64,000 nt of DNA, from positions 887,001 to 951,000 of the forward strand of contig JAFBJZ010000656.1 of assembly GCA_016785225.1 (NCBI GenBank). Reading direction: 5' to 3'. Positions 26,801 through 41,700 of the stretch are shown here, one piece after another (position 1 is the stretch's first letter; each line of letters starts with the position of its first letter). This DNA is from Psettodes erumei (lineage: Eukaryota; Chordata; Actinopteri; Pleuronectiformes; Psettodidae). Made by a program: the position numbers and the translations under genes. The notes beneath the pieces are model-generated. The model saw only the letters and a list, made by a program, of their open reading frames with translations. It was not told the origin of the DNA and searched no databases.

Positions 26801-29680
26801 TAGTCTCAGGTTGTGTACTGTAAATGTGCAATCAGGCCGCAGAGGCTTGTCTGAAAGCCGTGTGTAATTGATTCACTTCTGACAAAAGATCAGACAGATA
26901 ACTGCAGACAGTGACAGATGAATCCAATTATATTTGATTGTGAAAAAAGCAAACAATATATTATTATGAAATATTATCATTTACTGTCCGACCCATAACT
27001 GTATGAATAGGGCATATACTACAGATAACTATCTTATGTCGGTATGATGGCAGTCTTATATCTAATAAACATTTTATGGCATAGGTTTTAAAAGAGTATC
27101 CCTGGTCCTCTGCATAATTCTCCAGGTAACTGTAATGTGCTGTAATGTACTGAAGTAATTGCTTCCATATGAGTGGGTCTCATACAGTCCTTATAATGCA
27201 TTACCGAGCTGCATGTACAGATTATTATTTATACTGGCATTACTCAGTAGGGGTCCAAACACAAAGTGCTGATTAGGATGAACAGAATTTCAAACACATG
27301 TTTTAAAGTATTTAACATGCAAAATAGCAGCCTGTAAATCTTAATGTATTTATATTAAGCTCTCTATTTTCCTTTTTTTAATGCCAAAAATACTTTTGGC
27401 ATAATCCTCCTAACTCTACTGTTCACTGACTGTTTGATTTGCAGCCAAGTTTCTGCTGTTTGGGCAGAGCATGAAGCAGTGCATCAGTTGAAATGTAACA
27501 CTGTTATATATTTTTTAACATTCCTTATTAAGCTTAGATCACTCTGACTCAGTCATCTACTCGGTCTTCTGTGACTGACAGAACAGCGAGGAGGTGGGGG
27601 CAGGGTAAATATTAAAATATGTTGTTTTTCCTCTCTCACTGCTCACAAAAAATATTGCATGAGCAGCAGCTCTAAATTTAAAAGGAATGATTTTACAGGA
27701 TGGTAATGTCCCGTACCACTCATTTACTCACTCACATACACTCCGTTTCATTAAGCTGCTTCCTCACATGAGCAGTTCATGGATTTTGGAAATGTTAACT
27801 CTCACAAGTTGAATAATAATCAGATGATTTGTGCAGTAAAGTAGTTAAGAGAGTGTTACTGATAGTTCAGGAGGACCAGATAAAATATGATACATACAGT
27901 GCTCATGTTTTTTTTACTCGTGTTTGATCATTAGGTGTGTAAAACTTGGATGTCATCTGTGAAATACTGCTTTTTCAATCTATCATATTATGTATCATAG
28001 ATACATCATTAGATCATTATTTCTTCTTTCTCTCTCTCTGAAGCTACAGTGTACATTAGTCTATCAAACCCCATGGTAGATACCAGTCCAAGAATGAAAA
28101 AAGCAAGGTCTGAGTCTCTGGGAGTCAGTTGATTTCTGGTTCAGAGTTAAATGGGAAGATTTATATCACGTTCTCCTTTCTATCTGTCCTTTAACATAAG
28201 GCTTCTTGCAGCCAGTAATCGTGGTATTGATCTCCCCATCCAGCTCTCCACCAGAAAGCAGCAAAGCACATCTCCCCAAATGTCAGACTTTTAGCTTTTA
28301 AAGCAATTGGTCAAAAAAAGGAAATTTGTCATAAGTTCTCCAGGTCCTATTTTCAGTAAGCACAATAGCGATCACATCCCAGTTTCACCTGTGCTTCTAA
28401 GATTTGTGAGATTGTTCGAACACAAAGACAAGATGATTTCAGTAAAAAAGTGAAAAATGTAGGCCTCCCCCACTTGAGAGCACATGTATTTGCTCATGAC
28501 TCATAATGTATGACAGCTGAACGAGCACAACATCAAGTAGTGAGTGAAAACTTTAAACATTCCTGCAGTTCTGCCAGGATCAGTAATGTCATTCACCACA
28601 GTCTATTTGGTTGTGACAGAATGCAGCAAAGGCACCAACAGTGAGTGGGCCATACTGTACCTTTGCAATGCTTTCTCCAATTATGATCAAAGTTGGTCAG
28701 TATGTACTATAGACAAGCACTTATTGTAGCTACAGTATTTTCAGTGTGCTCCCTGGATATCAAAAATTCATTTTTTTACTGTAATATATGTGCATTCTAT
28801 ATACCATTTGATCTGCATCTTAGAATATTTATTTATGAGAACATTACAGAAAGCCATTATGGGTATTGATAGTAAAGACCACTGTCAGTTGTACAGTTAA
28901 TCCTAGCAGCATAAATATTAAAGAACAGTGCCCTATTTGCTGTATAACCAAAGCTGTGGTTATAAAGGTAACATAATTGCCAAAAAGGTGGTACTGTATT
29001 TAAATCCTGCACCACTGCAAAGCCACTTTTAACACCACAGCCACAGAAGTGTGCTTTCAACTTTACATTAAATATTTCCATAGCCCAGCTTGGCATCCCC
29101 AGCAGTCAGGTCTCAGCGGCGAAGTCATTCTGGTCTCTGAAGGTTTTCTGTCTGCTTTCATCTTACGAGAGGCAGAGAGGGAGGAAGCAGGATGATACAG
29201 GAAACAAGGGGTCTCTCTGAAAGAAACTGCAATATGCTTTATTACTTTTCAACCAAGTCTGGAGCTCTGTGCCAGACTTGGTGCTGGGGTGAAGTCATTC
29301 AGTCATTCACTATGTGATTTTGAAATACAGTACATCCACATTTTCCCACAATTCAGTGTCTGTTAAAGAATCTGTGGAAGATAACTGGGTGGCACAGAAA
29401 ATCCACTGTTACCTGGATGATAGATTTCATTGTGGTAAAAAGAATTTATATTTGTGGGACTGTAGACTGTAAAGATTAAAAATAGGAAAGGGGTCACAGA
29501 CCATCTGTGATGCCTGCCAGCTGAAAAGGGAAGATATAGAAGTCACTGGTTCAGCACAAGTGAGACATTGCATCCTTTTAAACAATTTTGTTTTCAAGGG
29601 GAACAAAAAAATATTTTCTGAATCTTCTTCCTCATCCATCTAAAGTGTGTGTTATTGTCCTCTGTGTGTTCTTCCTCCAG
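23825..29680. other. Gene-free stretch upstream of the receptor
   Basis: AT-rich sequence with no recognised exon. The 120-codon frame at 24131-24490 shows no domain and no clear splice context. Any distal promoter elements of the receptor gene cannot be picked out from one sequence. Confidence 0.55.
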
Positions 29681-29717
29681 ATAAACTCCACCTGGTGTCT
29701 CCACTCCTTTAGCAGCC
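29681..29717 (+). other. Probable 5' untranslated part of exon 1
   Basis: A polypyrimidine tract ending TTCTTCCTCCAG at 29680 looks like a splice acceptor 37 bases before the start codon. If used, the start codon is in exon 2 of the transcript and the true promoter lies further upstream on a noncoding first exon. Otherwise the promoter is directly upstream; I see no convincing TATA box there. Confidence 0.4.
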
Positions 29718-29770
29718 ATGTCTCGCTCCGTATATGGATGGACCGTGTTCAACATTCTCCTCATTAGCAG
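29718..29770 (+). CDS. gabrp: Exon 1 (coding part): start codon and signal peptide
   Basis: The ATG lies in a good context (gcagccATG) and opens 17 codons, MSRSVYGWTVFNILLIS, before the strong donor AG|GTAAGA. The exon ends in phase 2, exactly the phase needed by the exon at 48018, and the junction codon becomes AGG (Arg18). The hydrophobic stretch from Trp8 to Ile16, continued by Leu-Leu in exon 2, fits a signal peptide. The distance from Met1 to the start of the conserved extracellular domain matches what I recall for mammalian pi. No other signal-peptide exon with the right phase was noticed, but the 18 kb intron means transcript evidence should confirm it. Confidence 0.72.
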
Positions 29771-32700
29771 GTAAGACTGCTTACAGGAGGAAAAATACAA
29801 CCGCTGGGATCTGTAGCCACACAGCTATCTGAGCAGGTAGGAGCCATAATTAAGTCCTGTCAGATTCTAATTTGTAACAACACCAAAGCTTTGTGTATAT
29901 GCGGTGAGCTGAGGAGGAGCTAGAGGTACTCAGTTGTATCATTTTCTTGTGAACCATCAATACTCAATAACAATTCCCCATGCATCAGACGAGATGCATT
30001 GAAATTCCCGCAGTTCACGACACTGCAGAGCAGAACGATGAGGCAGGATCCAGCGCCGCACGCATCAGTCATTGCATACAATTGGTGTTATAATCCCTGC
30101 AGAGGTCACATGGAGAGAATGATGGGATGTTTTGGTGCACATTTGTCTGTTACCGTGAAGAGAAGCCTCTCCTCTTCTTACAGTTTATTTTCAAAGCAGA
30201 GAATGCACTTTGCACATATTAGATAAGGCAAACCCTCTGGGTCTCACTGAATCCTGCTATAAGATATTCTCTGTATAGTGCAGTGCCTCTTTGCACAATC
30301 AGCTCTGGGATTAATGTGCTGTAGCAGGTTGCCTGCTACAGTAGTATGTTGCCAAATGCATCTGCTTTCGGTGTGGACGCCATATGCCAGATTTAAGCTA
30401 TTCATGCCTGAAATTACTTAATTTCATGAATCTGTTAGCTCTCAAAGATGCAATGCAGATTATTTTGTATTGATCATTGTTGTGTTTGACTGAATTGTCT
30501 ATGTTTAATGACACTGCAGTCATTGCAGTGTGGGTATCAAAGCTATGATGCATGTCAGTTTAGTATATATAAAGTATATTTATATAGTATAAATGTAAAT
30601 ATGTACAGGGCATCTTTGTGTGTTTTATTAGTGAAAAATATTGTAAAGGAATTATTTTTGTATATGTAACTTAAGACATCAGTCCCTGCACTTCTAATGA
30701 AAGGAAAAATGAGAATAACATTTTGCTGCCTATAAACACAACAACCCCCACCCTCCCACCCAGTTCTGTGATTCTGAAAAGCAGATACCCAGAAAATCTC
30801 TAAAAGTAGACATTGTTTTGTCTCCAAAATCAGTTTAATGCGTTGGGTTAGGTTCCCCAATGTCCATTTGTCCACATGACTAATACCAGTTCAGTTCGGT
30901 CTCAGCACCGATGTCATAATGTTTGCATGAAAAAAACATTTTTTATGAAAGGTTAAAACCGTGACATACAGGACAAATGACGTGTATTGCTGCTCATTAT
31001 TTGCTGGAGCATTATTCTGCTGTCAGTGATGGGGATCTCTCTCTGTCTGTGTCTGTTTGGGTTGTTCTGAATTGCGCCTGACTATCCTCTGGTCTATTTC
31101 GACCCGGGTGACTAAATAATGCCCTCAGACCCGTCGGTCTGTCCACCCAGACTGAAATAACTCAAAAAATGTTCTTGCCCTGATATTTGATACAGGCCTT
31201 CACACTGATGAATTGTGAAAATTTTGATCCCCTGCTGCTCCTCTAGCACCATCATCAGTTCATGCGGACGATTGTGGTTCAACACACACAAAAAAGTATT
31301 TCCAAGTCTCAGTCGTCATTGACTCCCATTTGAAAATAAAAAGAAAAGGTTCAGTGCAGAGCTTTGCCTTGCAATGCATAGCTACTTCAGCCTGAGTTTC
31401 TGTATGGAACTGCTCTTGGAGACAGAAATATATCATTTGTTTCTGTGTCGCAGCAGTGATGTGCAGCCCAGTATGAAAATTCAAGATAAAATTTGTGATT
31501 ACTTACCACTTTGACTTGTGATTTGCAGCTTTTTAGTGTCAAATGGTTCCAAGTACTCTATGTACAACAGACAGAATTTTAGGATAGTTTATGCTGATGA
31601 AAGCCTGACTATTTGTTTGTAATCTGATGTGCTCAATAAACATGAAATAATCCATTGAATAATCCAATGATGCGACTGCAGTGATTGCCAGTGTGCCAAA
31701 GAGCTCAGTATGTAATTTGTATGACCTCCATGACATTGTGTATGAAGACCGTAAAAAGTTGATTTACCATGCTCTGCAGCCCATCAGCAAACCCTCTCAG
31801 TGTGAGGCGCTCAGATCAGCTTTGATAGCTTCAGTGTGATTAGGAAAAACTGCTCTCCCCCTGCCTGCTGAATACAAATCTCTTAAAGCCACGGTCACCA
31901 CTGTACAGTGACATTATTGACCCAAAAGCTTTATGAAGACGGCCTCTGACCTTGGCAGTGCTGAAACCGCCATGACCCTCACTTCTGAGCAAACTACCTC
32001 ATTACAGGTCACACGTTGCTACAATGTTGTAGCAAGCTCATAAAGGGTCATGAAAGTCACACATTCATCTAAGAAAAAAGACTCACAGGGACATGATTGG
32101 CCGTTTTGATCCCTGTGGAAACAATAATGACTTGCTTCATATTGAGAATGCAATAAAAAGTCCTTGTCGGCATGTTCACTCAGCCCGTCTAAATGAATGG
32201 GGAGGGAATTCACTTCATAGATGCAGGTAGCAAAGAAAAGAACACCTACCTGCTTGTGATTTTGTATTGACTGGAAACACAGACTTTATGTCGGATGTTG
32301 AAATCACTTGAAACAGTTGGAAAAACACAATTGGCTTGGTTATGTTTCCCTGTTATAAAGTAGATGGAGGGGCGGGACATGTGACATACAAACTCCATCT
32401 TTCCTTATAGATTTTCTATTCAGGATTCTTTAAGTGGCTGGTCTCTCTGATGTGGTATACCACCATCGCAGCAGAATTCCATAATGGCACGTTGGGAAAT
32501 ACCTGACTGTCAATCCAGCCTCAGATATCTTCCCCTTCTTCATGTAACTGTGGCTCTCACTGAAAACCCTGACAGCGCTGGAGCATTGTTTTTCTCCCCG
32601 AGTCAAAAGAACAAAGTAAGAGATTCAAGAGAAGAGGCTGAGGATCACAGCTGAACTTGTTATTTTTAAAAAAGCAGTTGCTCAAAGAACAAACAAAAAA

Positions 32701-35700
32701 AAAAAATCCTGAGTCTGTGACAAGTGAGGCAACCAGTCATGGCTGTTATATAAAGCATTTACTAATTGTTGACTAAACGTGGCAATGGTGCAGATCTCAC
32801 ACATGCTGTAAAGTACGTTTATTTTGTATGTTTGGTTTGTCTGTTAGAATTGTAACTAAAGATCACATTGATAATTGCTTTCTTTGCAGGAGTTAGGAAA
32901 AAAATGAAATAAAAAAGCAAACAACAAAGCAAAAGGCGAGATAAAAATGGTGAGGAAAAACAAAACATCAGGAAATAGAAACACAATGAACCAGAAATGT
33001 GAAAAAAATATTGTTGCCAGAAAAACCAAACATAACAAAACAATAAATGCGGGTGATGCAGATTTGTTATAACCCATAGTTACTTCGCTGGTGTAAAGTT
33101 CTTGCACGTCATATGCAGTCACATGCCATGAAATTCTCAGTAATGTTTGAAACACGCAATCCTTGGTTTCATACCAATGTAAACAAAATCAGGCTGCTCA
33201 TTTGTGGGCAGCAGCTGTCGACAGCCAGCTGACATGACACCTGTTAGTGGATTTGATCAGCAGCAGCTAGCCTCTTGGCCTTGAAAGTGAAACTCGTATA
33301 CTCCTGTATTAACGTAGTAAACTAGTTATGCTAAAGTTCGAGGCTACTGTTTAATCCATTCCTAATGCTTTTGCTGTTGTTTTTCTGATTGTGGGGGAAA
33401 AAGGAGACAATACCCTCCAAACTCCTTAGCCTAATTAGTATAATCCATAACAAAATAATACAAAAATATTGCCATGAAGAAATTATTTCATATAGAATTA
33501 ACTGAATTTACAATGATCTGATTAACTGTGAATTTCTTTAATAAAACAGCTTCAGCTTCAGGGTAGAAAGGGATATATTTATGTTTGTATCCGTAAGTGT
33601 GGTCTATGTTCTGCAAGTAATTTAGCAACCCGGATTTACAAGTACAGACTGCAGCATCAAAGCAGTCAGGCTTGATTTCTCATTTAATCTCTCAATAGAG
33701 GCTTAATAATATAAAGTAGCACCTTAATGTGGTATATAGGCACCAGTGGTTTTACAGCACTAGTTACAGAAAGCACGGGGGAAAAAAGTTTACAGATGCC
33801 TATTACAGGCAGATTAAAGGCTTACGCTTTGCTTTTCTTGTTTTTTCTAGAGAGATATGACATACTCCTGTGTAGTAATTAATTTCATGTCAACATTCTT
33901 TATTGATTGTCACTGGAGGGATTATTTTACGCCTGTGCTCAGATAATTGCATGACTGGATTGTCTCAACCTGACACCACAAAAATGAACATTTCAGAGGT
34001 ATGAGGAAAGTTAATTGTCTTGCAAGAATATTGCACTATGGGCTTTGTTTTTCCAATGGACAATAGAAGATGGCATTTTTCTTCAAGTGTCACTCACTGA
34101 AACGACGAAACCACATCTACAAAGAACTCTTATGGTTATGGATTACAAGAAAGTTTTTAGAGGGTTTTGCATTGAGACAGTGACATTGAGACATTGTCTC
34201 CACACGCAGTTGGGAGGTATGTTCAACAGCGAGCTTCCTTGAGAGAATGACATTGCACTCCAACAAGTGGTTTGGCACATTGATTTGGAAGAGTGACCCT
34301 CAATTTTACTGCTTTTGACACGTTAATGCTTGAGGCCACTCTCTGATGTCACTTGTCACAGCTTACCAAAATATAACACCACTGATGTTTCAGAGCTGAT
34401 GCCACAGCCCATTTAGAGCTTGACTGAAAGACAAAACACACAGAAGGTCAGACTTTAGCTTTCATACAAAGTGGCTTAAAACTGCAACCGGGATGTGGCA
34501 GTTATTGCAGTTTTAACCACAGAAATGCATGAAAACCCATTTAGCTATATCCATTAGTGTAATGATTTTAAAGCTTCCAGGATATGATTGGGCTGGTTTG
34601 AAGTACATCTTCAGTTACTGACATTTAATGATGTAATTAATTATTAGACCGCATATTTAAATGTTCTACGGTTTTGCATTATGCTCTACTGTGGTGATTC
34701 TAATATCATAATTAATATTTAAATATTCTGAGTGAAATGTATAATTAATATTCTATATATAAATATTATTAATTTTATGGATATATAATATAACATTTCT
34801 CAAGTCAGCTGTCGAGGAGAAAGAGAATATCTTTCATTTTTTGATTTCAAAAAGCCATGTTGCCAATATCAGAGTTCAGTAATGAGGCAGTTGAGATTCT
34901 GTCAAATTTCACAAAATCCACTTTCCCCTTTAGTGTAACAGCTGTTAGTAATTGTCTTGTCTCGCCTATTTGAAATCCATCATTTATCATTTTCCGCAAC
35001 AAAGCAAACTGAAAACCAGTGTTTCATGTTCATTAAGTTTAATTGTAGGTCCCCTATCTGCAACAATATCTTCCGTCTGTTGGGTTTCTCTGCAGAATCC
35101 ATTTTGAAGGTAGCTGCAGTGAAGAATTTTCTCCCTCCAGACCTGATTAGACTTTCTGAACTGCAGGGCCAGATGTATTTACTGGCCTCTTTACTTCAGT
35201 GAGAGCATCTTGTCAACAACTCATAAAAGAACAATGCAAACACTTCTATGATTGGTTGTATACGTGAGCATGTATTTTGCTAGCTGTGTTGTCGCAGGGG
35301 ACCAAGAACTTGATTCAGTGCCTCTTCTTGAAAGGGATAAACATGTTCTATTAAACTGATTCTTCTTTAATGAATGATTCATGTTAAATTTGCATGAAAT
35401 GATTTCACTCCCTGTTGCAGCAGATAAATGTCACAGATGTTCCCATTTAGAGGTGTAGCAGTTTTGGCCACATGATTTGAAGACTCCCGTTTTAACCATG
35501 AAAGCCATCTGAAATTTGTGAATTTAATTAGAAAAATGAGAACACGCATGCATTTGAACCCAGTATTCCCAGGAATTATGCTCTTATAGGAATTCACACT
35601 TCACAATTTACACCCACCACCATTGCAGGAAATAGTGTGTATATTATGAGGCAAAATGGAAGGTTGGGTGGGTTGGTGTGTTTTAGTATTTAGATCCTTT

Positions 35701-38700
35701 AAATAAAACTGTTTTTGCATTAGGCGAAGTGATGTGTGTGGATGCATGTACAAAACACAGGACTTTCACACAGGAGACATCTGGGTGCCCCCCATTTCAA
35801 ACTGATAATCAGTGCTGTTCACCCATCAATGTTAACTATGTGCTTATTGTTGTTACCATGATGATAGAGCTCCTCTAACCTTACAGAAGCAGTTCTTTAG
35901 TCTTATTTATAGTCTTTTTCTAAATCTAACCAAGCAAGGGTTTTTGCCTTACCTTAACTAAACCATGACCATTCAACAACCATTACTGTGTTCATAATTG
36001 CTGTCCTGTATGCCCGCCACTGGTGCACTCATACTCTCGGAGGACAGGGACAAATGACCTACATGGTTGTCCAGGTTTGAGGTCTTGTTGGGCTTTTCAG
36101 GTTGTGCAGTCAGAAATCAGCAGACATGAAAGATTTAGGCGGCTCTGTATGGTGTTAGATGACCCGAAACAAGTGCAGCTGTCAGTGACGTAAGCCGAGA
36201 AGTGCTGTACTGTGACACAGATGAAGCAGGCATTATTTAACATGGAGTCAGTTACACACTGGTTCCTGAGAGGCTGTACAATTTGAATGACTAGATTTCA
36301 GTAATTGTACAGTATTTGATTTTTACATGTACAACTTCTTGTTTTATTTTACTTCTATTGTTGCTTTGCTACTTCCTCCATTTCAAAATAACAGAAGGAT
36401 AACAGAAATGCTGATCAAAGTAATTAAACAGAAAATATGAAATTATAAGGTGACATCTCCATCTACACATGCTTTATGTAGGAAAGGGTGCAAAAATCCT
36501 AGAAAAGTTCAGAAGTTGCCACAGTCGCTTTTCCTGGTTAGAGACCTTCATCTCTGACATATAAACTGGAAAGGTCAGCACTCCATCTCTTAGACAGCAT
36601 TAAATCAAATGACTAAGGAGTCACTCACAACCTGCAAGCTCCCATACCAGTGTCTGATAGGTGGTACAGTATGGAAAAATGTAAGGATGTACTGTATGTA
36701 CTGTATCTGTTCATGAGCTGCTCCAAAGATCCCAGGTCCATTTCACATTATAAAACTACAAAAGCTGAATCCATGGATAAGGCTCTCATTACAGTGATAA
36801 CACTTTGTAGTGTCATTTTAATAATGCTAAGCAGAGATCTTAGTCTGGCCTTCTTTGAGCTCCTACAATCTCAGAGCGTGTGCAAAAGAAGATTTAATAA
36901 AGAAGACCATGCTCGCCTTAAGAAGGATGTTACTGGAGCTGATAGCTTATCCCATGTGACAGGGGCTCAGAATCAGGATCACAGACGTTTGCCTTGTATC
37001 TCCCTCGCCAACGATGCTGCACTCAAGGTTAAAAGCGACTGATTGTCATGCATCTCATTAACTCACGCACCACAGCTTTATGGGCTTCCCCCCCGATGGT
37101 CCCAGGATAACGTTCAAGAGGAAAGCTGTAATTGAATCGTTATCTGAGGGTGCAGAAAGTCCATGCTGAGAGCCTTCGGAAATTTTTGAGACTTCTTACA
37201 AGTTGGCAAAATCCATTGCAGTTACTTTTCACTCAACATGAATATGCTATCACACATATACTCAGATATGTCAGTTCCCTGAGGAATGGTGGTTGATACC
37301 AGTAATGGACAAATTACACTAAAACAATAAATAATTGAAAATAGTAATTACCGTGTAACAGTATCCTCTGTATTTAACAGGGGTAGAAACAGAAAGAAGC
37401 CATTATGATTTAAGAAGTAAGGCTTATGGGAATTAACTGACCATTACAAACTGTCATTGGCCCCAGTTAACATTAACGCCAGTGCCTGCACCCAGCACTC
37501 TGCAATTTCTGTCCTTAGAGCCGAAACGCTCTGATCAATCATGCGGGATGTAACATACCATAATCCAGAGGAATAACCTCTAGGTGTGCTGGGAAAAGTT
37601 TTAACAGATGCAGCTGCCCTTTAAAGGGAAAACCAAACAGTCAGAGCTGATAAAAGTGATACTAATGATCTGCACTTTTCCAGCTCATTTACCAACATAA
37701 AATGTTACAGGTGGCTGGCATGCTCTTTCAGCACATTCAGCCTGAAGAATTATATTCTTGCAACATATTGTCACTGAGCATGTGTCAGCTTTCATGCAAG
37801 TGTCCTCCCTTCTGAATCGCTAATGCTTAATGCCTAACAGTTAGCTGGGCGTGGGTACTTTCTGCAGTCTGGAGACTTAAGGTAGTGTGCAACTGCAATT
37901 ATATTGCTCTTTTATTTCTTTCTCTGTAATGTATCAATCAAAACATATGCAAAATGATATTAGGTTTGGGAATTTTGAGAATATAATTATACTATTATTA
38001 TATTTGCCCACATTCTCTATACCTACCTTAACATTGAAGTTTAAAATCATAAAGAACTTTATGATGTGCTGCTTGAGGAATCCTGGGGATCTGACTTATT
38101 GTGACAAAACTGTTGGCAGCCAATTCTTTACTCTTTTCAGCTCAACTCATTTTTAATTTGAGAGTTGGTGGAGGAGGTGTTTTTAACACCTGGGCCACTG
38201 AGAGGATGTTTAAACTTATGTGCGTGGTGATCTTAAAGTCTTTCTGGCTTGACACCAGTAACGTCAAACATGTTTTGCACTGATGAGTTTGAAAATTTAC
38301 CCTTTTGATCCCAAGGGTTGGTCTGCAGTGCAGTGTCAGTATATTGTGTGTCCACATTCTGGCACTGTATCTCTTTTCTGATTTTAAATTCTGTTTTCCA
38401 AACACATATTCCCAAACTGGAATTATTTAAAATTCAAATTATAAGTTTTTATAAGTTTGGATAACAATGTCAAATGGAACCTCACTATTCCTAGCTCACA
38501 CACTGTTGTCAGTACAGTAACATTCTTGTTTACAGCAGGAGAGCTCTGAAATCAGCATAAATTTGCATGCCTCTTCCCTCACTTATGCGCAGATGTGTTT
38601 GGTAGAGGCGTCCATTAACATGCTTGTCACTGTGTTTCATCTGGCGTTGAAAAGAAAACACAGTTAATTATCCTACTGATAGGATTTTTCTGGTTGGTTA

Positions 38701-41700
38701 AATTTTTCTTCAAAACTAATCACTTTTTTCCTCAGTAATGGTATTACTCTGTAATGGACAGGAAGCTAAAGTAATTATAGATTGCCCACAAAAGCATAAA
38801 ATATATCTTTGATGATTTCCCATAATGAAAATTTAACTTGTTGAATTTAGTCTTGATAAGATGGTGTTTGCAGTTTCTGTCATTGTAATATTAAGCTTCA
38901 TTGGAATCTTTCAGTCCATTTAATTTGATTTAGATTCTTTTAGCTCAGACTTGGCATCATTAAATTTCAGTTTCTGCACACAGTTCAGTTATAGTTGAGG
39001 GAATGCCATTTGTTTTCAAAATACAAAATGATGAAAACTCTATTTGAAATCATATTGAATCAGTGTCAAATATAGTCATTTGGCTTTGAAATCTGATATC
39101 AGTACATCATGAGGTATTTTTACATTCCACCTTCATGACATGCTGAATGTATAGAAATGATGCAGTCATGATCACCAATCTGTGTGCCGCACATTCTCAA
39201 CAAAGCAAAGCTGCTTATTTGATAGCCATGTACAGTAGTTTTCTCGACTGTCTCTTGTCGACCAAAAAAATGGAATTCATGCTTATTCAACTCACCAACA
39301 GACAGACAGACAGACATTGCCATCCCCAGAGCCATGCTGCTAGCATGGTGAGAAAAAAAAAGATTGTTTTGCACCAGCAGCGTTGCCCTGTGGAATCACT
39401 GCCAGCCACACAAGCATATATTCAGGCGTCCTCATTTTTGCACTAAAAGAGAATGAGGAACTTGTATAAAATGCTTTATTACTCATGAATCTCTTTTCAA
39501 GTCTTCTCAACGACAGCCATCATCTGCCGCCCTAAAATTCAGTCTTCATTTGTTAACATGATTCAGTTCTCAGCCGCCTGAAAATGTTTAGTTTCTTCTT
39601 TTCAGTTAAACCCTGTTCTACTGGAATCGTTGTCAGTTTTTACAGTCAGTGGAAATTGCATTATCTTGCAGCACTGGACATAATTTTCTTTACCATTAAG
39701 GAAAGAAATGAGGGACTTATCTCCTGCATGAAACTGGCAACCCACCAGGGTTCAACCCACTCATGAGGCCTTGCACACATTCAATCAATTACTCATGGCT
39801 GAGTCTCAGACTGCTATCTCACTGCAACTGCATAAAGAGAGGTGAGCGAGTGTTCGGATCTATAAACATCAGTCTGAAAGCAGGCCATCAGCGCTCCCCA
39901 CTGCCCGCTGGATTTGTCTCACAGCAGGTTCACCAAAGCTGTGTTTAATCGCTCTGAAAAAGTCACTGATAATGTTTTGTTGGATTCCACTTGTCACATC
40001 GCGCACAGTTTGTTGTTGACAGCCCGATGTGTCTCTATTTTCTCTCTTTTGTGGAGATGCAGTTTGCCAGTACAGAGTTTCGCTGTTTACACACACAACA
40101 AAGACTACGCTTTGGCACATTTCTCACTTGTGGAGAGCAGTCTTGTATGAAAGCAGCAGCTCTTATTTAGCAACCCAATTAACAACTAACATGCCGTAAA
40201 GCTCACATAAAAAACCCTGTTAATTTACTGTACGATTCGAGATACTGGTTAATTTCTGATTGTGCCGGAGCTGTAATTGATTGAATGCTGTGTGGATATA
40301 AGAGGGCATGACAAGTTGATAGTGCAAAGCGAGCAATACTCCACTTTAATTGGCTGGGGGTGATGGATAGAGCACTTCACTGACAAATCTCACTTTGCCC
40401 CTTCAATAATCAGCAGAGGTTTCAAGGCCTGCATGTTTTTTTAATGAAAACGAGGTCAGAGTAATATAATGGAATGAGCAAAGTGCCATGTGTCTATATC
40501 TGGTATAATTAAGAAATGATATTTTAAAATTACCTATCAAGACTGTTCAGGATACAGTATGGTAACAGGCAGAAAAGGTTTCATAGAAATGGCACATGCT
40601 TCTTTTACAGGTTATTTGCAACTCACTTGCCAAAATGATTCTGCAGCTGGCCTTTTCTTTTTAAGGTTTGAGGCTGGAAAGTAGACTCAAGTAGCTAGTA
40701 CCATGTCAGAGTGTACATATATCGCTTGCAGATTTGCCCGAAATGGAGTCACACATTTTTCATGTCACAAGTCACTTATTTTTCTGAGATTCAGACTTCA
40801 CTTGGCTTATGAAGACAGCAAATGTTCTGTTTTTGGCAGCAAGGAGTGCTTCTATTCTTCTATGTGGAGGGGCTTAGGGAGCTGCCTGGGATAGCTTGAA
40901 AGGGAGAAACGGCTGCTTTTATCCACAGAAGTCTGCAACATGAACCTCAGAAGGACTTCTTCCATGGTGCCCAGTTTCCTGCCTCTGCCTCTCCCAGCCT
41001 GGAGTGGATGAGGGGTCTGAGGAAGCCACAGAAGTCCCTAATGAGTGGGAGATTAATGCCTGCATATGAAAGCAGCAGCCACTTTCCTCAAATCCCATTT
41101 CATAGCGGTGAAAATGAATATTCCCTGCAAAAGAAGAAAAGAAGACATTTAATGCAAGTTGACAGGCGAAGCATCCAATGTGAAGCTAATGTTTCTAGCA
41201 CACCTTGAGGATTGGGCTAATGCCATGTGTTTTACCCGTTCTCCCCAGCAGCCTGCCGCAAGACAATGGATGCCTACTGTACCAAGGAAGTCACAAGGGT
41301 ACTTTTTTTTTTTACAGTGAAGCAGTGTGATTTCAGCCTTGTATGGAGGGAAAATGAACCAATTTCTATGGTTTCCCTTTCCATCTGGGGCTGTGAATTA
41401 AGACACAAATGTCATTAGTTAGTTAGTTAGTCATTTGAATATGAATTAGGTTGATTCTCTGACCTTGAAGGTCAGCTGAGGACCTGCCTTCTATTAATAT
41501 GGTGTGCTGATGTTCATATATTATATGACCTAATTTAAATAATACAGACATAACCCACATCATTTGCAGCAATCCCTTAAAGGTTAATTCTACCATTTAT
41601 GATAGCAAGTTTGATTACAAGATTTATATTATTGGATTGATTAATAAGGAATATAAAGAAGGAAACTATATGGTAATATGCTATAGACTCTATATCACTG

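Noticed and set aside
32819..33155. Very hydrophobic Phe/Leu-rich frames on the - strand
   Set aside because: They arise from an A-rich + strand stretch (TTT and CTT codons on the opposite strand); not a membrane protein gene.
36650..37042. 130-codon frame in intron 1
   Set aside because: No motif, no signal of codon bias and no splice sites in the receptor's phase.
39740..39780. GGTTCAACCC resembling a tRNA T-loop box
   Set aside because: No matching A box, anticodon stem or cloverleaf is present around it.
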